Below, in pieces: positions 44,738-56,645 of a DNA stretch of 64,000 nucleotides (positions are counted from its first letter, which is position 1; each line of letters begins with the position of its first letter). Made by a program: the position numbers and the translations under genes. A model generated the notes under the pieces. That model ran no database searches and was not told where the DNA came from. It worked only from the letters and a program-made list of their open reading frames with translations. The stretch is from Hexactinellida sp. DTS-2022 (Eukaryota; Porifera; Hexactinellida): positions 2,170,001 to 2,234,000 of the forward strand of contig JAPNXP010000012.1 in NCBI GenBank assembly GCA_028753945.1. The letters are read 5' to 3'.

Positions 44738-44781
44738 ATCGATATAATGAAATTCTCTTTTTGGAATTTCATTATATCGAT
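44738..44781. repeat. perfect 18-bp hairpin
   Basis: ATCGATATAATGAAATTC (44738-44755) is followed by an 8-base loop TCTTTTTG and its exact complement (44764-44781). It lies just downstream of the OTU-fragment coding remains and has no unpaired position in the stem. Confidence 0.85.
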
Positions 44782-44789
44782 ATTTATTT

Positions 44790-45423
44790 TGGACATGCCC
44801 TGAAGTTGTTCAATAAGTCTTTTATTCGTGTTCAGCATTGATATGACAGGTTGATAGTGATCGAAGTAGTTTGGGATATAAAAGATGGCTGTAGGGTTAT
44901 ATGTGGCTCTGTGCAAATTCCAACACACGTCGCGAATTATTGAGCCTTTCGTTCTGTAGACGTTATTGGCAACGTAGAAATCGCATCAAATATAGCAGAA
45001 GCATCATAAATTTCCACATCTGTTCCCCAAACGAATTCAAGATTCATAAGTACATGTGGTATGGTATTTACACGGTGTCATTTGTTTGGTTTTAAAATAC
45101 CATCCTAGTTTCCTTGTTCCCTCACTGACGATAAAGCGAGAGATAGAACGAAGCTGTAGGTAGCTATTTTCACTCCCAGTAACTAATTTGGATAGGCATC
45201 GAAATAGACAATTACCATCTTCGATATGTTCCGCTTCCCAAGGTTCAAAACCACTAAGTGATTTCCCAAAGCTATTATATGGTTGTCTGCAAACTGATTC
45301 AAATGATATCCCCAACATATCGCATTTACTACGCTGCCAATTTTCATCTGTCACATTGATCCTTGGGTCCATCGGTGCGTTGTATGGATTACGGAGAGGA
45401 ACTGCGCGTGAAATGATTCCCAT
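44790..45423 (-). pseudogene. OTU cysteine protease domain fragment of a mobile element
   Basis: On the minus strand 45423-45037 encodes DPRINVTDENWQRSKC, then EDGNCLFRCLSKLVTGSEN, a textbook OTU nucleophile box with its Cys intact, then LRSISRFIVSE. The domain continues in other frames with VWGTDVEIYDASAIFDA (near 45035-44985) and ends with PTAIFYIPNYFDHYQPV (about 44890-44840), the His box. It is therefore broken by at least two frame changes. Such OTU domains follow the integrase in some Ginger and gypsy-like elements, and integrase remains lie directly upstream at 45520-45890. Confidence 0.75.
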
Positions 45424-45519
45424 AACATTTTGTTTAGATAGTGCATTCCCTAAAAATATTAATTCCTTTATAATTTAATTAATATAAGAATAATTATATT
45501 GTTAGAGCCTGCTTTCGAC

Positions 45520-45890
45520 TTCAGGGAAAATCGATTCTTCCAAATCAAAGTCTTCTTCATAGTTGGTCTGCATGTTGTTAATGGTAGATAAGAGATCTTG
45601 ATGCCGGGATCTCTTCACCACATAACCTTGAATGGATTGTGTTCGACTGATCTTTTCTTACAGGAGTTTATTGCAAGCACAGCCTGTTTGAGCAGTTTGG
45701 ACCAATTATCCCCTATCTGACTCTTCATTCTATTAAGTTTTCTATATGAATAATTCGTAAATGGGTCTTAAATTTATATTATAAAATACTAACTATTTCA
45801 GAATCTTGTTGTTCGCTTCGACTAAGTCGTTAGCCATCGGATGGTAAGCCGAGGGATACGATTGTATATACCCAATTCTGGTTAAATTAC
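45520..45890 (-). pseudogene. retroviral-type integrase C-terminal fragment
   Basis: The minus strand encodes YPSAYHPMANDLVEANNKIL (about 45885-45805), which is the third catalytic (Glu) block of DDE integrases of gypsy/Ginger type. After an interruption of about 60 bases comes KSQIGDNWSKLLKQAVLAIN and then RSVEHNPFKVM (about 45735-45615). A stop follows VMW. With the OTU piece downstream it forms one decayed integrase-OTU protein. Confidence 0.78.
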
Positions 45891-46444
45891 TAAAATATTA
45901 GTTAAATACAAAATTAATACAAATAACAATACTCTAATGTTAGTGTCTAAAATTAGATTACAATATGTCAGAAGAATCTAACAAACAGTATTACATTATA
46001 CTACTCAAGCTGCTTGGACTCTTTCGCCATTGTTTTTTTGTTGTTGCTTGTGAACTCTTTTCTTCATGGATCTTCTCATATATGTTGTCCAACTCAGACT
46101 GCAATGGTTCTGCCAAATCTGTTTATGTGCCTTCCACTTTACTCTCTAAAGGGAGAATTCAATTAAACCATGGGATATTTATTAATGGTCTAGACTCTAG
46201 GGGAATAAAGAAGCAGTGTTTGCCTGAAAAGACCACCCCGGAAAAAACCCATTGAAAAAACCGTGGAAAACCCGGTTTTTTTCACCCCGGAAAAGGGCAG
46301 TAAATTTGTAAAAAACCACTTATAACCATATATGGCAACACTGCATGCCCATTTATGGTCAACTTATATTTGCAAGATACAGATTTTCTATAGAGATTCT
46401 ACACTTCCAGTGCAACGATTGTTAAATTTAGGACTATTGAGAGT

Positions 46445-46648
46445 CAGGCACGTAGCTACGGGGGGGCGAGGGGGGGGGGGCGATTGCCCCCCCAAAGTAC
46501 TTCTCGCCCCCCCTCCCAAGAGAATTTAGGAAGTGTTCGTTATAGTAAATAGAGTGATTCGTCCCCCCCTTGCCCCCCCGACTCCCTGCACTTGCCCCCC
46601 CAACATAAAATTTGCCCCCCTGAATTACATACTCTAGCTACGTGCCTG
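46445..46648. mobile_element. hAT MITE, CAGGCACGTAGCTA ends, 204 bp
   Basis: The ends CAGGCACGTAGCTACGG and CTAGCTACGTGCCTG are flanked by the exact 8-bp duplication TTGAGAGT. The interior is dominated by GGGGGCGA and TTGCCCCCCC tracts. Confidence 0.94.
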
Positions 46649-46861
46649 TTGAGAGTTGGTCCCTAATGTTAAACTAAGGTTAGTGGATTAACCACTGAAT
46701 ACACTGATATACGTATATGGTATGTTTAATAATACGAAGTACCAAAGGTGCTAGGTGAACGCTGATAAGTGGGTATGTAGGAATTCTTCGATACCAAATA
46801 ATCATTTAAAAGTAATCTAACCGTGTGAAAGATATCAAATTGTGGAATAAGCATTTACTTA

Positions 46862-47033
46862 CAGTGGCGGTCCTTGAGTTGGGTTCTAAATCCGCAGCCC
46901 TAGGCAAAAGGTTCTAAATCCGCCCGGGACCGCCCCCCTAGAAAATTTGTTCACTCAGTTTACAAATATGCCCCCCTAAATTGTGCCGCCCTAGGCGACT
47001 GCCTAGTTCGCCTTAGTGGAAGGACCGGCCCTG
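46862..47033. mobile_element. hAT MITE, CAGTGGCGGTCCTTG ends, 172 bp
   Basis: The ends CAGTGGCGGTCCTTGAG and GGAAGGACCGGCCCTG are imperfect inverted repeats. The exact 8-bp duplication TTTACTTA flanks them. Confidence 0.93.
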
Positions 47034-47189
47034 TTTACTTACTATAGACAGTAAAATAGTATCCGATCTGTCACCAAAATATATTAATCATGCGAGGCCA
47101 GTAAATAGAAAAAGGCAGAAAAGGGCGTTTTTTTCCACCTGCCCCGGTCTATTCTAGAAAAGGGCGGTTTTTTCCGAACACTGTAAATA

Positions 47190-48360
47190 AGTCAATACTA
47201 CCTTGAAAAGTCTGTTGGAATCTCCAATAAATATGAATATTCCTAACTTCATAATAATTCATAATAATACTATTCTTGAATTCATAATAAAAAGTAAAAT
47301 AAGCCAAAAATTCCTTTCATAGCGTCTCAAAATTTCACTGTATTAATTCTAATAGCACATCCATGGTTTGCTAATAGTATGTCTCAAATCTCACGCGTCT
47401 CAAAATATCATGCAATAGGCAGGGGAGTAGCTAGAGTTTTTGAACTGGGGGCGCACAACATTAACTGATGGCGCATTTCTTATATTGTTTAACGTAGTAT
47501 ATTTTACATCCCGGGCTCGTTCTTTAGGCTCTGATGGATTTATCACTTCATATCATTTCACAGTATAATAATGGTTATTCATTGATTGCAAACATTGTTC
47601 CACATATCACAAAATTTATTATAGCTTCACACCAATAGGCAATAGAGACTATAATTGTGAAATTATATCACTTAATATTTAATACCTTAAATGAAACTTG
47701 CAAAGTTTCCAATATATTTATGGTTACAAGTTCAAATTGTAAATGTGTCATATTATTTATTTAAATATCAAAACATATCAATTGAATATATTGATATATC
47801 TCAATTCAAAGTGAAGGCGCCTCATGTTGCGCATGGGAACAAAGGCAACATGGCTACCCATGCATTTACGATCAATTCATAAATTGAAGTATTAAACTTA
47901 AAGTGCAAAATAATTAACGTGGTGCTGTCTAAAGAGCCAAATCAGCCAATTATAATGCAGTGAGAACGCTTGATCATTATTTTAACGATACTAGTCTACA
48001 AGCTGTATTAGCAAGTGACTGCTTGTGACGGTCTCATTCAATGTTTTCACAACTTCACCAGACCTAAGAAGATCCTTGGTGCACTCGTCACTCATTACCC
48101 AAATCTGTTGTTGGGGTTAGAGATCAAGTAATAAATTATTGATAGCAATTACGCGAAGAGGTAAAAAGATCTATACACATTTCTAAATCGAAAGGTGAAT
48201 ATTTCAGCTGACTCATAAATGGACTTCAGTGCAAAATAAACGATATCTAATATAAACATCTACGGCAATGTATTTTTAACCCTGGTTTAATACGGATATG
48301 GGGTAGATTTTCTTCAGAGGTATGTTCAAATATAATCGTGCGTAAGCTAAATGAATTTGG
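47190..48360. other. non-coding stretch
   Basis: It contains a possible MITE end at 47425 (CAGGGGAGTAGCTAGAG) without a found partner. No coding signal was recognised. Confidence 0.4.
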
Positions 48361-48364
48361 AGTG

Positions 48365-49555
48365 GATTTTTGGAAGGATATTGTTGCCTCACAACAGACG
48401 GGTGCGAGATGATGAAAAAGTTGGGGCGATCAAAAGCAAGTCTTCTCCAGTTGTGCTATGCTCATGGCGTACAACTTGTGATACAAGACATATTCTATCA
48501 GAAGCATTATGAGGATTTTGAAATGTTCAGTGAAGGCAATGGAACAGATAAAGATTATAAGTATAATCAATTTTCGCTAGGATACAGATATCAGTAAAAT
48601 GTTTTTTTGGAACCTTGGGAGTATTTCTATTTAAAATATTTTTTTATTGATTTTTAATTCCCGATTTTCACAAAAATACTACTTGGTAGCGTAGCAATAA
48701 ATTTTGATATTATTGAACCAGTGGAACAAGGTATGAAGAGTTGTGAACATATTTAAACTTTCGCCACTTAAGAATGAAACTTTACAAAATATCTCAGATA
48801 AAATATCAAATTGGACTCAATATCTTATTGGATTGTAATACTCGTTGGAGTTCACTTGTCAACATGCTTGAAATAATAGTTCAAGATGCCCATACAAGAA
48901 GATTATTAAATCTTAATCAAGGATGATGAATTTGCACTAATATCTTCCTAAGAGATGCAGTGAATCTTATTAAAGATAGCTGTAAAAGCTCTATGCCGGC
49001 TTGATACTAATTTAATTACAGCTGAAGCAACATTAAAATTATACTTGATGATATTCACAGATCCAAATCGAAATATCATAAAAAATACTGGAATCAATTA
49101 ACCATTCTATTGTTCAAGAATGTTACACTGATGCTTCAGCCAACGTACTTCAATACATCCACAACCCATCTTCAAATTTCGAAAAGTAGTCAAATGTAAG
49201 AATATTTTGTCTAACCTATCATCCACAATACGGAGATGGTATAAGAAAATCCAAATTATCAGAAGTTACTCCGGATCTAGATTCTAGAACCAGAAGATAT
49301 TCCTCTCGCGTAGAATTGCAACTCGTAATAGATGCATCGATGCAAATTCCTCAAAATTCTCTTTCATTTGAAATACAAGCTTACCATCTATCTTAAAATA
49401 TGAAATCACTTTTACAGAACAAACCGGAAATATAGGGTACTACAGTACTACTTAGACAAAGGATATCAAATGATGCTGACAATCCTTGCAACTTCTGTTG
49501 AAGTAGAACACGTTTTCATCATGTACATATCTGTGCAATAAAGCAGACTTAAATA
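48365..49555 (+). pseudogene. hAT transposase (ZBED-like) pseudogene
   Basis: Frames on the + strand give, in order, TTDGCEMMKKLGRSKASLLQ and LCYAHGVQLVIQDI (48388-48495), the second-Asp region of hAT transposases. Next come DCNTRWSSLVNMLE (about 48835-48875), then ALCRLDTNLITAEATLKLYL (about 48990-49050), and near 49480 LTILATSVEVE, resembling the hAT C-terminal dimerisation region. Several stops and frame changes separate these blocks. The N-terminal BED zinc finger is not visible. An autonomous relative could have mobilised the many hAT MITEs here; that link is inference. Confidence 0.8.
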
Positions 49556-49568
49556 TGAGACACTAGAT

Positions 49569-50339
49569 CAGTGGTTCTCAACTTCTTTTCTCTCGCGACC
49601 CAATTACAAAATTTTCAAACCTTTGCGACCCCTCCAAAAAAGACTAGAAGCGGCGCCAGATGTTTTCAATAGGGGGCGCATAGGGATCGCAGATTATTTT
49701 CCGGGTATCGCAATAAAAAGGAAGGGAATTAACCAATGCCTTGGTTTATTATACTTCATGATTGAAGTTTATAAGTTATTATAAAGTTATTATTTCTGAA
49801 TCATTATCCAAGTTTTTTTTCACATCTAAAATATGTACATAGAAGTGACGTCCAACCAGGCTTTCATACAGGCAAAATTTCCCGCGCGCCTAGATTAAGA
49901 TTGAGCTCGCTCACACGCGCCTAAAATGCTCAATTTGTATTACGTCTATGGGAGCATCTCTCGATTTTCGCGCGCCTAGCAAAGTATTATTTTGAAATTA
50001 CGCGCCTGGAGGCGCGTCGCATACGCCTGGATGAAACCCTGCGTCCAACAGTCCAAATTTTCACGTATAATTATAGATTAAAATTCTGCTCCCCTCGCCC
50101 CTCTAACGCCGCCACTGCTATCGGTTTTATAATGTATTTTATTCGGCTAATGGGGTATAATCACGTGAAAATGCCCATTTAACGGAGTTTCAGTTACATT
50201 CATTGAGCTCCAAATAATGAATCTAATAAAATGTCATTAATATTAGTGACATTAAGACCTCAAAAAATTATTCGACGACCCCAAGAAATATTAATGGCGA
50301 CCCCACATGGGGTCACGACCCCGCTGTTGAGAACTACTG
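49569..50339. mobile_element. hAT MITE, CAGTGGTTCTCAAC ends, 771 bp
   Basis: The ends CAGTGGTTCTCAAC and GTTGAGAACTACTG are flanked by CACTAGAT and TACTAGAT (8 bp, one mismatch). The subterminal sequence has GCGACCC/GGGGTCACGACCCC words. A 185-bp MITE is nested within. It belongs to the same broad family as 54651. Confidence 0.92.
49857..50041. mobile_element. hAT MITE, CAGGCTTTCATACAGG ends, 185 bp
   Basis: The ends CAGGCTTTCATACAGGC and GCCTGGATGAAACCCTG are flanked by the exact duplication CGTCCAAC. Interior GCGCGCCTAG words appear on both sides. A half-copy without its partner end occurs at 61289-61370. Confidence 0.93.
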
Positions 50340-50515
50340 TACTAGATGTTCTCTGTTTCATAAGGAACAATATGAAAAAATCAATATAAATTAATCATTC
50401 ATTTTACCTACAATTTTCGAATCTTTTCTCCAGTATTATGTCTACATATAATAATAAACATCATTATATTATTTTCATTACAAATCAACAATCAACTGTG
50501 TATTCATCAGACATG

Positions 50516-50925
50516 GGGTCAAATACTTTGAAAAGTATTTAATTACAAATACAAATACATGTGAATTTCTTAAATACAAATACAAATACCGTATTTATTC
50601 GAATAGTAGCCTAGGCGATTATTGTTTTTTAGGCCATTTCCGACTAATAATTTTTGTGACTTTTCGAGAATATCACATCTTGATACAATTTAATTAGTAT
50701 AGTCGGTTGATAATCGTATTGCGACTAATATTAGATAAAGAAATTTTCTCAGGGTACCGGTGATAAATTTGTATTTGCTAATTTGGGGGGGTATTATTGG
50801 AGGTAGGCGATTATTCGAATAGGGACTACTATTAGAGTATATACGGTACTCTTTTGAATGACAATGTATTTAAATACAAATACTTTGGAATGTATTTAAT
50901 CACAAATACAACCAAGGAATTATCC
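50516..50925. mobile_element. decayed AAATAC-rich MITE carrying a CCGTATTT TA MITE
   Basis: CATGGGGTCAAATACTTTG and AAATACAAATAC repeats on both sides resemble the hAT MITE at 21425. The nested TA MITE occupies 50589-50846 (ends CCGTATTTATTCGAATAG and its complement, TA flanks), the third 258-260-bp copy of that family in the window. Confidence 0.8.
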
Positions 50926-51420
50926 AGGAGCGCTAGACGCTCCTCTAGGAGCATGATTTTTGGAAAATTTGAATTTAGGAGCGAGAAAATTTGGAATCCT
51001 ATCCTATACCGTAACATTAATTTGTGATTTAGGCGTATGAAAATTGGATCATACCAGGATTAGGAGCGTATTTACAAATGGCTGTATAATACACTTTATG
51101 CAACTACAATTCGCAAAAACGGATGCTAATTTAACATATTCTAATACGATCCGCATGGACCATGGTTTTTATATTTAACAAAATTATCTATCCCCCAGGC
51201 CCCCACCCCTCGTCTCCGTCTTAGAGTTGCGGGACTGCCCGCTTGCAACACCTTCAGAAATAATTTCACCACAAATATACTATAAAGATTATTTGAGTCT
51301 AATAGAATTACGAGAAAATAAAGATATTTGCTAATATACTTACTAGTGTCGAATATTTAATGAAAATGAATATATATAAACCAGCAATTATACACGTTTC
51401 ATGGACGAAAATAGTAAGTT
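50926..51420. other. non-coding stretch with a GCGCTAGACGCTCC segment
   Basis: 50925-51090 is related, in inverse orientation, to 43930-44120 (AGGAGCG...ATTTGGAATCC...). The remainder is featureless. Confidence 0.4.
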
Positions 51421-51424
51421 ATAA

Positions 51425-51510
51425 CTCGGATACAAATTGTATTTTAGCATGTGGTTGCTTTATAATCTTGTGTTCTGCCGCGAAGCGACCTAGCAAGCGA
51501 AGCCCGCTAG
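51425..51510 (+). mobile_element. Helitron 3' end fragment
   Basis: The TGTGTTCTGCCGCGAAGCGACC-type end, closing with GAAGCCCGCTAG and followed by T, matches the ends of the Helitrons at 16369 and 43009. The palindromic hairpin just upstream is missing here. Confidence 0.72.
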
Positions 51511-51668
51511 TATTGATAAATAAATAATTTGAATAATTATTTGTACAACATTTTAAATAGCATTAATCTCAGAGATGATACAAGATACAAACTTCCAATC
51601 TATTAATTGATCCTATGGCACGTAACACCTCTACAAATTGGTCTTGACACCTAGAGGTGATGTCGTGA

Positions 51669-51813
51669 CAGTGCTGGCTTTAGCTCTTTCGGCCCCCCAC
51701 GCAAAAAGTATCTAAACGCTCCACTTTTTCCATCAAATACTAATTGAATATGTAATTTTCGCCCCCTAAATCATGGCGCCCCACGCGGTTGCTTGTGCCT
51801 AATGCCGCCCCTG
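51669..51813. mobile_element. hAT MITE, CAGTGCTGGCTTTAGC ends, 145 bp
   Basis: The ends CAGTGCTGGCTTTAGC and TAATGCCGCCCCTG are imperfect inverted repeats. The exact 8-bp duplication TGTCGTGA flanks them (51661-51668 and 51814-51821). Confidence 0.92.
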
Positions 51814-52059
51814 TGTCGTGATGATGATATCGTTAAAAGATGGGTTTACAATTATGTTAATCATATAATTCGAATGGGTTGTTTGGTGTTGGGTGATGAC
51901 CCAAAACTCACATATAAAATGCTGAGTCATCACCTATTATATTCTACTGAAACTTGAATATCTCTAAAATGAAGAGCTAAATTGAAAGTTACACCGCTCT
52001 AAGTTATAAAACACCTTTCTGAAATAACTTAACACCTTGATAGGGATGACAACATGGCG

Positions 52060-53060
52060 AAAAAAACACAAAATTACAGCTGTGCAGACAGCATTTTCCT
52101 TGGAGGCACTAATAATCACCCAACCAGTAACACCAAAGGGAAATGCGTCGGCACAGCTGCAATTTGGGAATTTTCATTCTCCGTGGACTATTCCCTGTCC
52201 AGAGCTTCATAGTTGAATGGTGAAACTTGTCATGTAGGTTCGGATGGATCGTCTAATTTACACCTGGGGTTACTATTTTTGATTAAAACGGTTTTGTCTC
52301 CTTGGCACCTTTCAAAATTTGTCTGGTCCATAACTCAAAAAATGTTTACTAAACCCCCAAATTTTTATTTCACTATTGGATTGATTCATCATAAAATTAT
52401 GCGTCTGATGGGAGAAGAAAATTTTGAATAATGTGTTTAATTTCTGCCATAAATGGTGGTTGAAATTTGATTGTTTACTCACACTTCAATTTCAGTAAAC
52501 TGTTAAATCTAATTCTATTGTTTCAACTTGTAATAATTATATTGAATTAACTTGCTAAATCTTACTCTATTGTTTCAACTTGCGATAAATAGATTTATTT
52601 AACTTAAAATTCCGGCTTCTATTTAATTGTAGTATTACTATACAATGGATTAAATAAATAAATAAATTTAAGGAATTTGTTAACTTATCGTGGATAACAT
52701 TACTAAAATAATTTACTAATAATTCAATTTATTATCAATACATACATAATTGAAGAATGGCATTAAACTCAAGATGGTTCAAGATAGAAATAAACTCCAA
52801 ATTCAACAATCGTTCCTTTGTCCCCTACAAACTTGTTAAATGAGTCTAAGCACCATGAGGCGTTCATGACATGGCGAAAAAATCCCAAATTGCTGCCTGT
52901 TCTGAAAGTATTTCGTTCGGAATTACTACTAATTACCCAACCACCAAAATATAGTGCCTACCAACGGAAAAGCGTCGGCACAGCTGCAATTTGGATATTT
53001 TATTATTATTATTTTCTTGTAGAAGGTGCCCTGGCCAAATTTTTATAGTTGATGGGCTGA
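52060..53060. repeat. dispersed repeat R, copy c (inverted) and an adjoining hairpin
   Basis: 52065-52165 forms the same hairpin (CAGCTGTGCAGACAGC ... GTCGGCACAGCTGC). 52230-52840 is the inverse complement of 10321-10900 (for example the CTTTCAAAATTTGTCTGGTC block). A second hairpin of the same kind ends at 52990. The unit therefore looks like a repeat bounded by two such hairpins. Confidence 0.72.
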
Positions 53061-53089
53061 AACTTGGCATGTAGGTGCGATGTGACCGT

Positions 53090-53432
53090 CTAATTGTGCA
53101 GAGAAGAGAGCAGGACGAGGGACGCTTCTGGAGTAGTTATACATCCTCTAACAGTTAAATACTCAAATGAACGTGGTCAGGTGGATCTTGTTGATGTGCA
53201 AACTTACAAAGATGGTAATTACCGTTTTATATTGCACAACATAGAATATCTAACAAAATTACATGTACCAGATGAAGAATTATCGATTCGCGAAATTGTT
53301 CGAGCACAGAGTATATGTGGCGGTCAGGGATTTCGTAGAGGTCATTGCAAGAGCAATTGTTTAACAAAACGTGTTCGTGTTGAAAGCCGTGCTAAAATGC
53401 AACAGCGCTTGTCATGGGAAAGAATCATGTGA
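53090..53432 (+). pseudogene. Ginger/KRBA2-like integrase with internal deletion
   Basis: The 112-residue frame starts inside the gene. RGQVDLVDVQTYKDGNYRFI and YLTKLHVP are the first-Asp block of Ginger/GIN-type integrases related to vertebrate KRBA2. The frame then jumps directly to LSIREIVRAQSICGGQGF and HCKSNCLTKRVRVESRAK, the Cys-rich C-terminal end of the same family. The roughly 300 residues normally between them, including the second Asp and the Glu, are missing. This is a non-functional remnant whose frame survived the deletion. Confidence 0.75.
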
Positions 53433-53439
53433 CAATATA

Positions 53440-54640
53440 GATTAGATTAGTCCGAGTTAAAAACATCTGGACAACATTGTTGTCTTATTTAGAATAAAAC
53501 ATGTCTACCCAATTTAATGTCTATTTCAGGAGTGGGGGTGGGGGGGGGGATTTCCTATAAATCGTTAGAAAAACAGCATTGCACATGGCATGAAGCGTGC
53601 AATACTTGAATGACCATTTCATGAAATGAGCGACTTAATGTCTTCCATGAAATGGACAATACAATTGCCCATCACACGCATTGAGCAATTTGTTTGCCCA
53701 ATACAAGAAATAGGCAATTTCAGGATTTGCGTGTAATATATACTTATTAATATAATACAGATATTATAGATTTCTTGTATTCGAATTCTCAATTTCCACG
53801 CTAACTTATAAGTAATTAACAATCTATCGAGGATAATTAGTATAGGCAGGGCCGGATTAAGCTGGTGGGCTTTCTCTGGTATTTGTGTTTATGCAAAGGA
53901 TAATTAATTTGTAATATAATTCCTTTACTTATTAAAAAAGGAAGAAACCTAATCATTTATAATACATTAGCATCAGGGGCGTCGATTTGAAAATCAGATT
54001 GGCGGGCGAACATCATATGGTCTCATTAGGATTATACGCGTCAGTATGTAATAACACAAGGTCAATCTATTTATACACATATTTATGAACGAGCGAGACG
54101 ATTTTTTGGTTTTAAGAGGATTTTCAAATATAATGGAATATTACTAAATAATTTAAGGCAACAGTTTTTTCTGATTTAGGGGAGATAAAAATGTGAGGTA
54201 CACGAAAATTGGGGGCAATATGCTACTCTCGCTCCCATATATTGACATTGGGGGCAAATTCTGCCCTTGCCCCCCCTTGAAATTTGACATTTGGATAAAC
54301 AATAGTTAGAGTATTTATTGTAAACATAGATAAACTCCTGAAGCAGGAAGAATCGATCGGGTGAATCTGTGAAAAATAGCATAATCAGTCAACAACTTTC
54401 TTCAAATCTTGTCACCTGATTTGTTGTTAAAAATTTGCATGTCGTAAAAGCTAGAAGCATTCTTATAAAAGTTTAATTCCATAAGCTTGTTAAATTTATC
54501 TGCTGTTTGGTAGAATAGTGTCGTTTGTAATTATATTCTTTAAATACAGCTATCTTCTGACATTTCAAGCACAATTATCCCGCGTTGTGTCTACAACGAA
54601 AAAGTCGAATCTCCATGAGGATTTTTTACAGAATTAAGTT
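53440..54640. other. non-coding stretch with MITE debris
   Basis: CAGGGCCGGATTAAGC near 53847 and CAGGGGCGTCGATTTG near 53975 look like hAT MITE ends without partners. No gene signal. Confidence 0.4.
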
Positions 54641-54650
54641 TCCTTTATTG

Positions 54651-55232
54651 CAGTGGTTCTCAAACTTTTCACAGCGTGTACCACTTCATCAAATATCAGG
54701 GTCTCCGCGTACCACCATAATGAGAGATATTTAAATACATCCCTAAACGACGTACACCATATCGTACTAAAGTACATTTCCATTGTATTTAATAACATTT
54801 CAATTTTGATGTGTTTTAAAGTATAATGATGTCCACCCTCTCAAGGGCGAATCCAGGATTAAGTCTCTGCGCGGTCAAAGGTACAAGCAGCGAGCGTAGC
54901 AAGCGACCTAGAGGGGGTCTGGGAGTATATCCCATGGATTTTTTTGCAGAATTATTGTTAACTACTAATCTACCTGCGGAATCAAATTTGCTAACAAAAA
55001 CAAATACAATAGATTTAGAATGTGTACTCTAGCAACATTAGAGAATTGAAGGTATTGACGATGTTGAATAATATCAACAATAAACTCCCAACAATTCCAA
55101 TGGCTGAATTAGGGGAGGAGCAAGTGCCCCCCCTTCCCCTGACTCCTACTCCCTCCGCCAAAAGCTCCGCGTACCACTAGAAGGAGCTCGCGTACCACCA
55201 GTGGTTCGCGTACCACAGTTTGAGAACCACTG
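54651..55232. mobile_element. hAT MITE, CAGTGGTTCTCAAAC ends, 582 bp
   Basis: The ends CAGTGGTTCTCAAACTTTT and AGTTTGAGAACCACTG are flanked by the exact 8-bp duplication CTTTATTG. The interior carries GCGTACCAC repeats at both sides. It inserted into a copy of the CAGGCTTGTCCAACC MITE. Confidence 0.94.
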
Positions 55233-55368
55233 CTTTATTGGGTTCGCTCAAATAGGTTCAATCAATAATTATCAGCCGAAACTTGGAAAGCTCCTCACAT
55301 GTTGACGGGCCGGATAGAATCCTCTCGAGGGCCGAATTGTTGCCAGCGGGCCGTAGGATGGACAAGCC
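55233..55368. mobile_element. right part of a CAGGCTTGTCC hAT MITE
   Basis: GGGTTCGCTCAAATAGG through GGATGGACAAGCCTG matches the right half of 9677-10196. The bases left of 54643 (ACAGAATTAAGTTTCC) match the same element, so the nested MITE split it. Its own left end is not recognisable. Confidence 0.8.
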
Positions 55369-55374
55369 TGGTTT

Positions 55375-56640
55375 AGTATAAGTCTTAATTGAGTCAACAA
55401 TTTAAACATAAAATTATATACTACTGTATATGTCAGAGTATGGAATATGAAATTTTAGGACTCCTACGCTCTTAATAGGAGTTTTATCTTTGATTTACTT
55501 TTGCACAGTTTTTTATCCAGGTTTTAGTTCATTCACCTGTTTTTTTCACCTGTCCAGGAATGTCCAGTTTATTGCCAAAAATTGGAAATGTCCAGGTTTT
55601 CGCTGAAACCCATCTAGTCACCCTACTATTAGGCGAAGTTGCTATTACGGGAATTTTGTTTAATATGAGTAAAACTTGATCTTACGTAGTTATTCGTCAT
55701 CCTCATTCTCTTAAAAGTACTAGGAATTATTTTTAAATTCACATTGTCATCCTCCTCACGTTATTTCTTGTTCAGCAACTGGTTTCATAATAGCATACAG
55801 TTTTCCTGGAAATGGTGAAAGGAGTCCTTGTACCGAGGAAAGTATATAACATAAGCACCAATTTGGATTGTAAAACATTTTGGAAATGTAAATATAAATA
55901 TTAAACATGTCGGCACATTAGGCCATATATAATAAATAACATGTTTATCATCCTCGTCCGTCCCAATTTTACCCCCCGTCCGAATATATTTTTATTATTA
56001 TCTTATAAACATAATCTTACAAAAGGGCAGTTTAGGGCAGTACTTTAAATATTTGGGCATTGTCATATGAAAATATAACAAAATATAATATTAATAGGTA
56101 TTTATTGTTCGGCACAGTGATGGATCTAGACTTTTACCTCAGGGGGTCCTTTTCCTATAAAAACAATTTATTTATTCTACCCGCCCCTTAAGTATGTGCA
56201 CGGGCTGATTTTTATAGTAAATCATTATTATTTGTGCAAGTAATGTAATCGTTATTCGTCTATTAGAAATTTTGAGTTGCTTATAGTCGAACAGATCTAC
56301 ACTTGAGAACAGAAATAGGTTGCTAATAAACGAATATTGCTATTAAGAGTTGCAAATAGGGGAACTTGACTTTATAGAATTCCCAATGCTTTTGATCGAG
56401 CCTGTAAATTGCTGCTAATATGGGAGTTGCTAATAAAGCAACTCCACTGTCAAAACTACCTTTGAATATGTAAGCAAACATTTTCAAATGCCATAAAAAA
56501 TTATTCAATTCGTACTACTTTAATTAATTGATAGATTTTTTGTATTTTTAAAAATTGAATTATTACTTTTTATTGTGATTTACTCTTTTAGCTAAACCAG
56601 AAATTAAACTAATCCTTCTCTTTCGTATGTATAGTTCTTA
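55375..56640. other. region upstream of the NMT gene
   Basis: No element with both ends or coding frame was recognised. TTCTTAG at 56635-56641 directly before the NMT start resembles a 3' splice site. Confidence 0.4.
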
Positions 56641-56645
56641 GGTAT

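Larger units (their letters stand above)
46214..47183. mobile_element. hAT-type element with GGAAAAAACC words, hosting two MITEs
   Basis: The ends CAGTGTTTGCCTGAAAA and TTTTTTCCGAACACTG are inverted. The flanks TAAAGAAG and TAAATAAG form an 8-bp duplication with one mismatch. Subterminal repeats of CCCGGAAAAAACC occur at both ends. Two separate hAT MITEs entered later (46445 and 46862). Confidence 0.82.

Noticed and set aside
56323..56508. Minus-strand 61-residue frame upstream of NMT
   Set aside because: No motif, AT-rich low-complexity sequence, and nothing in the context supports a gene.
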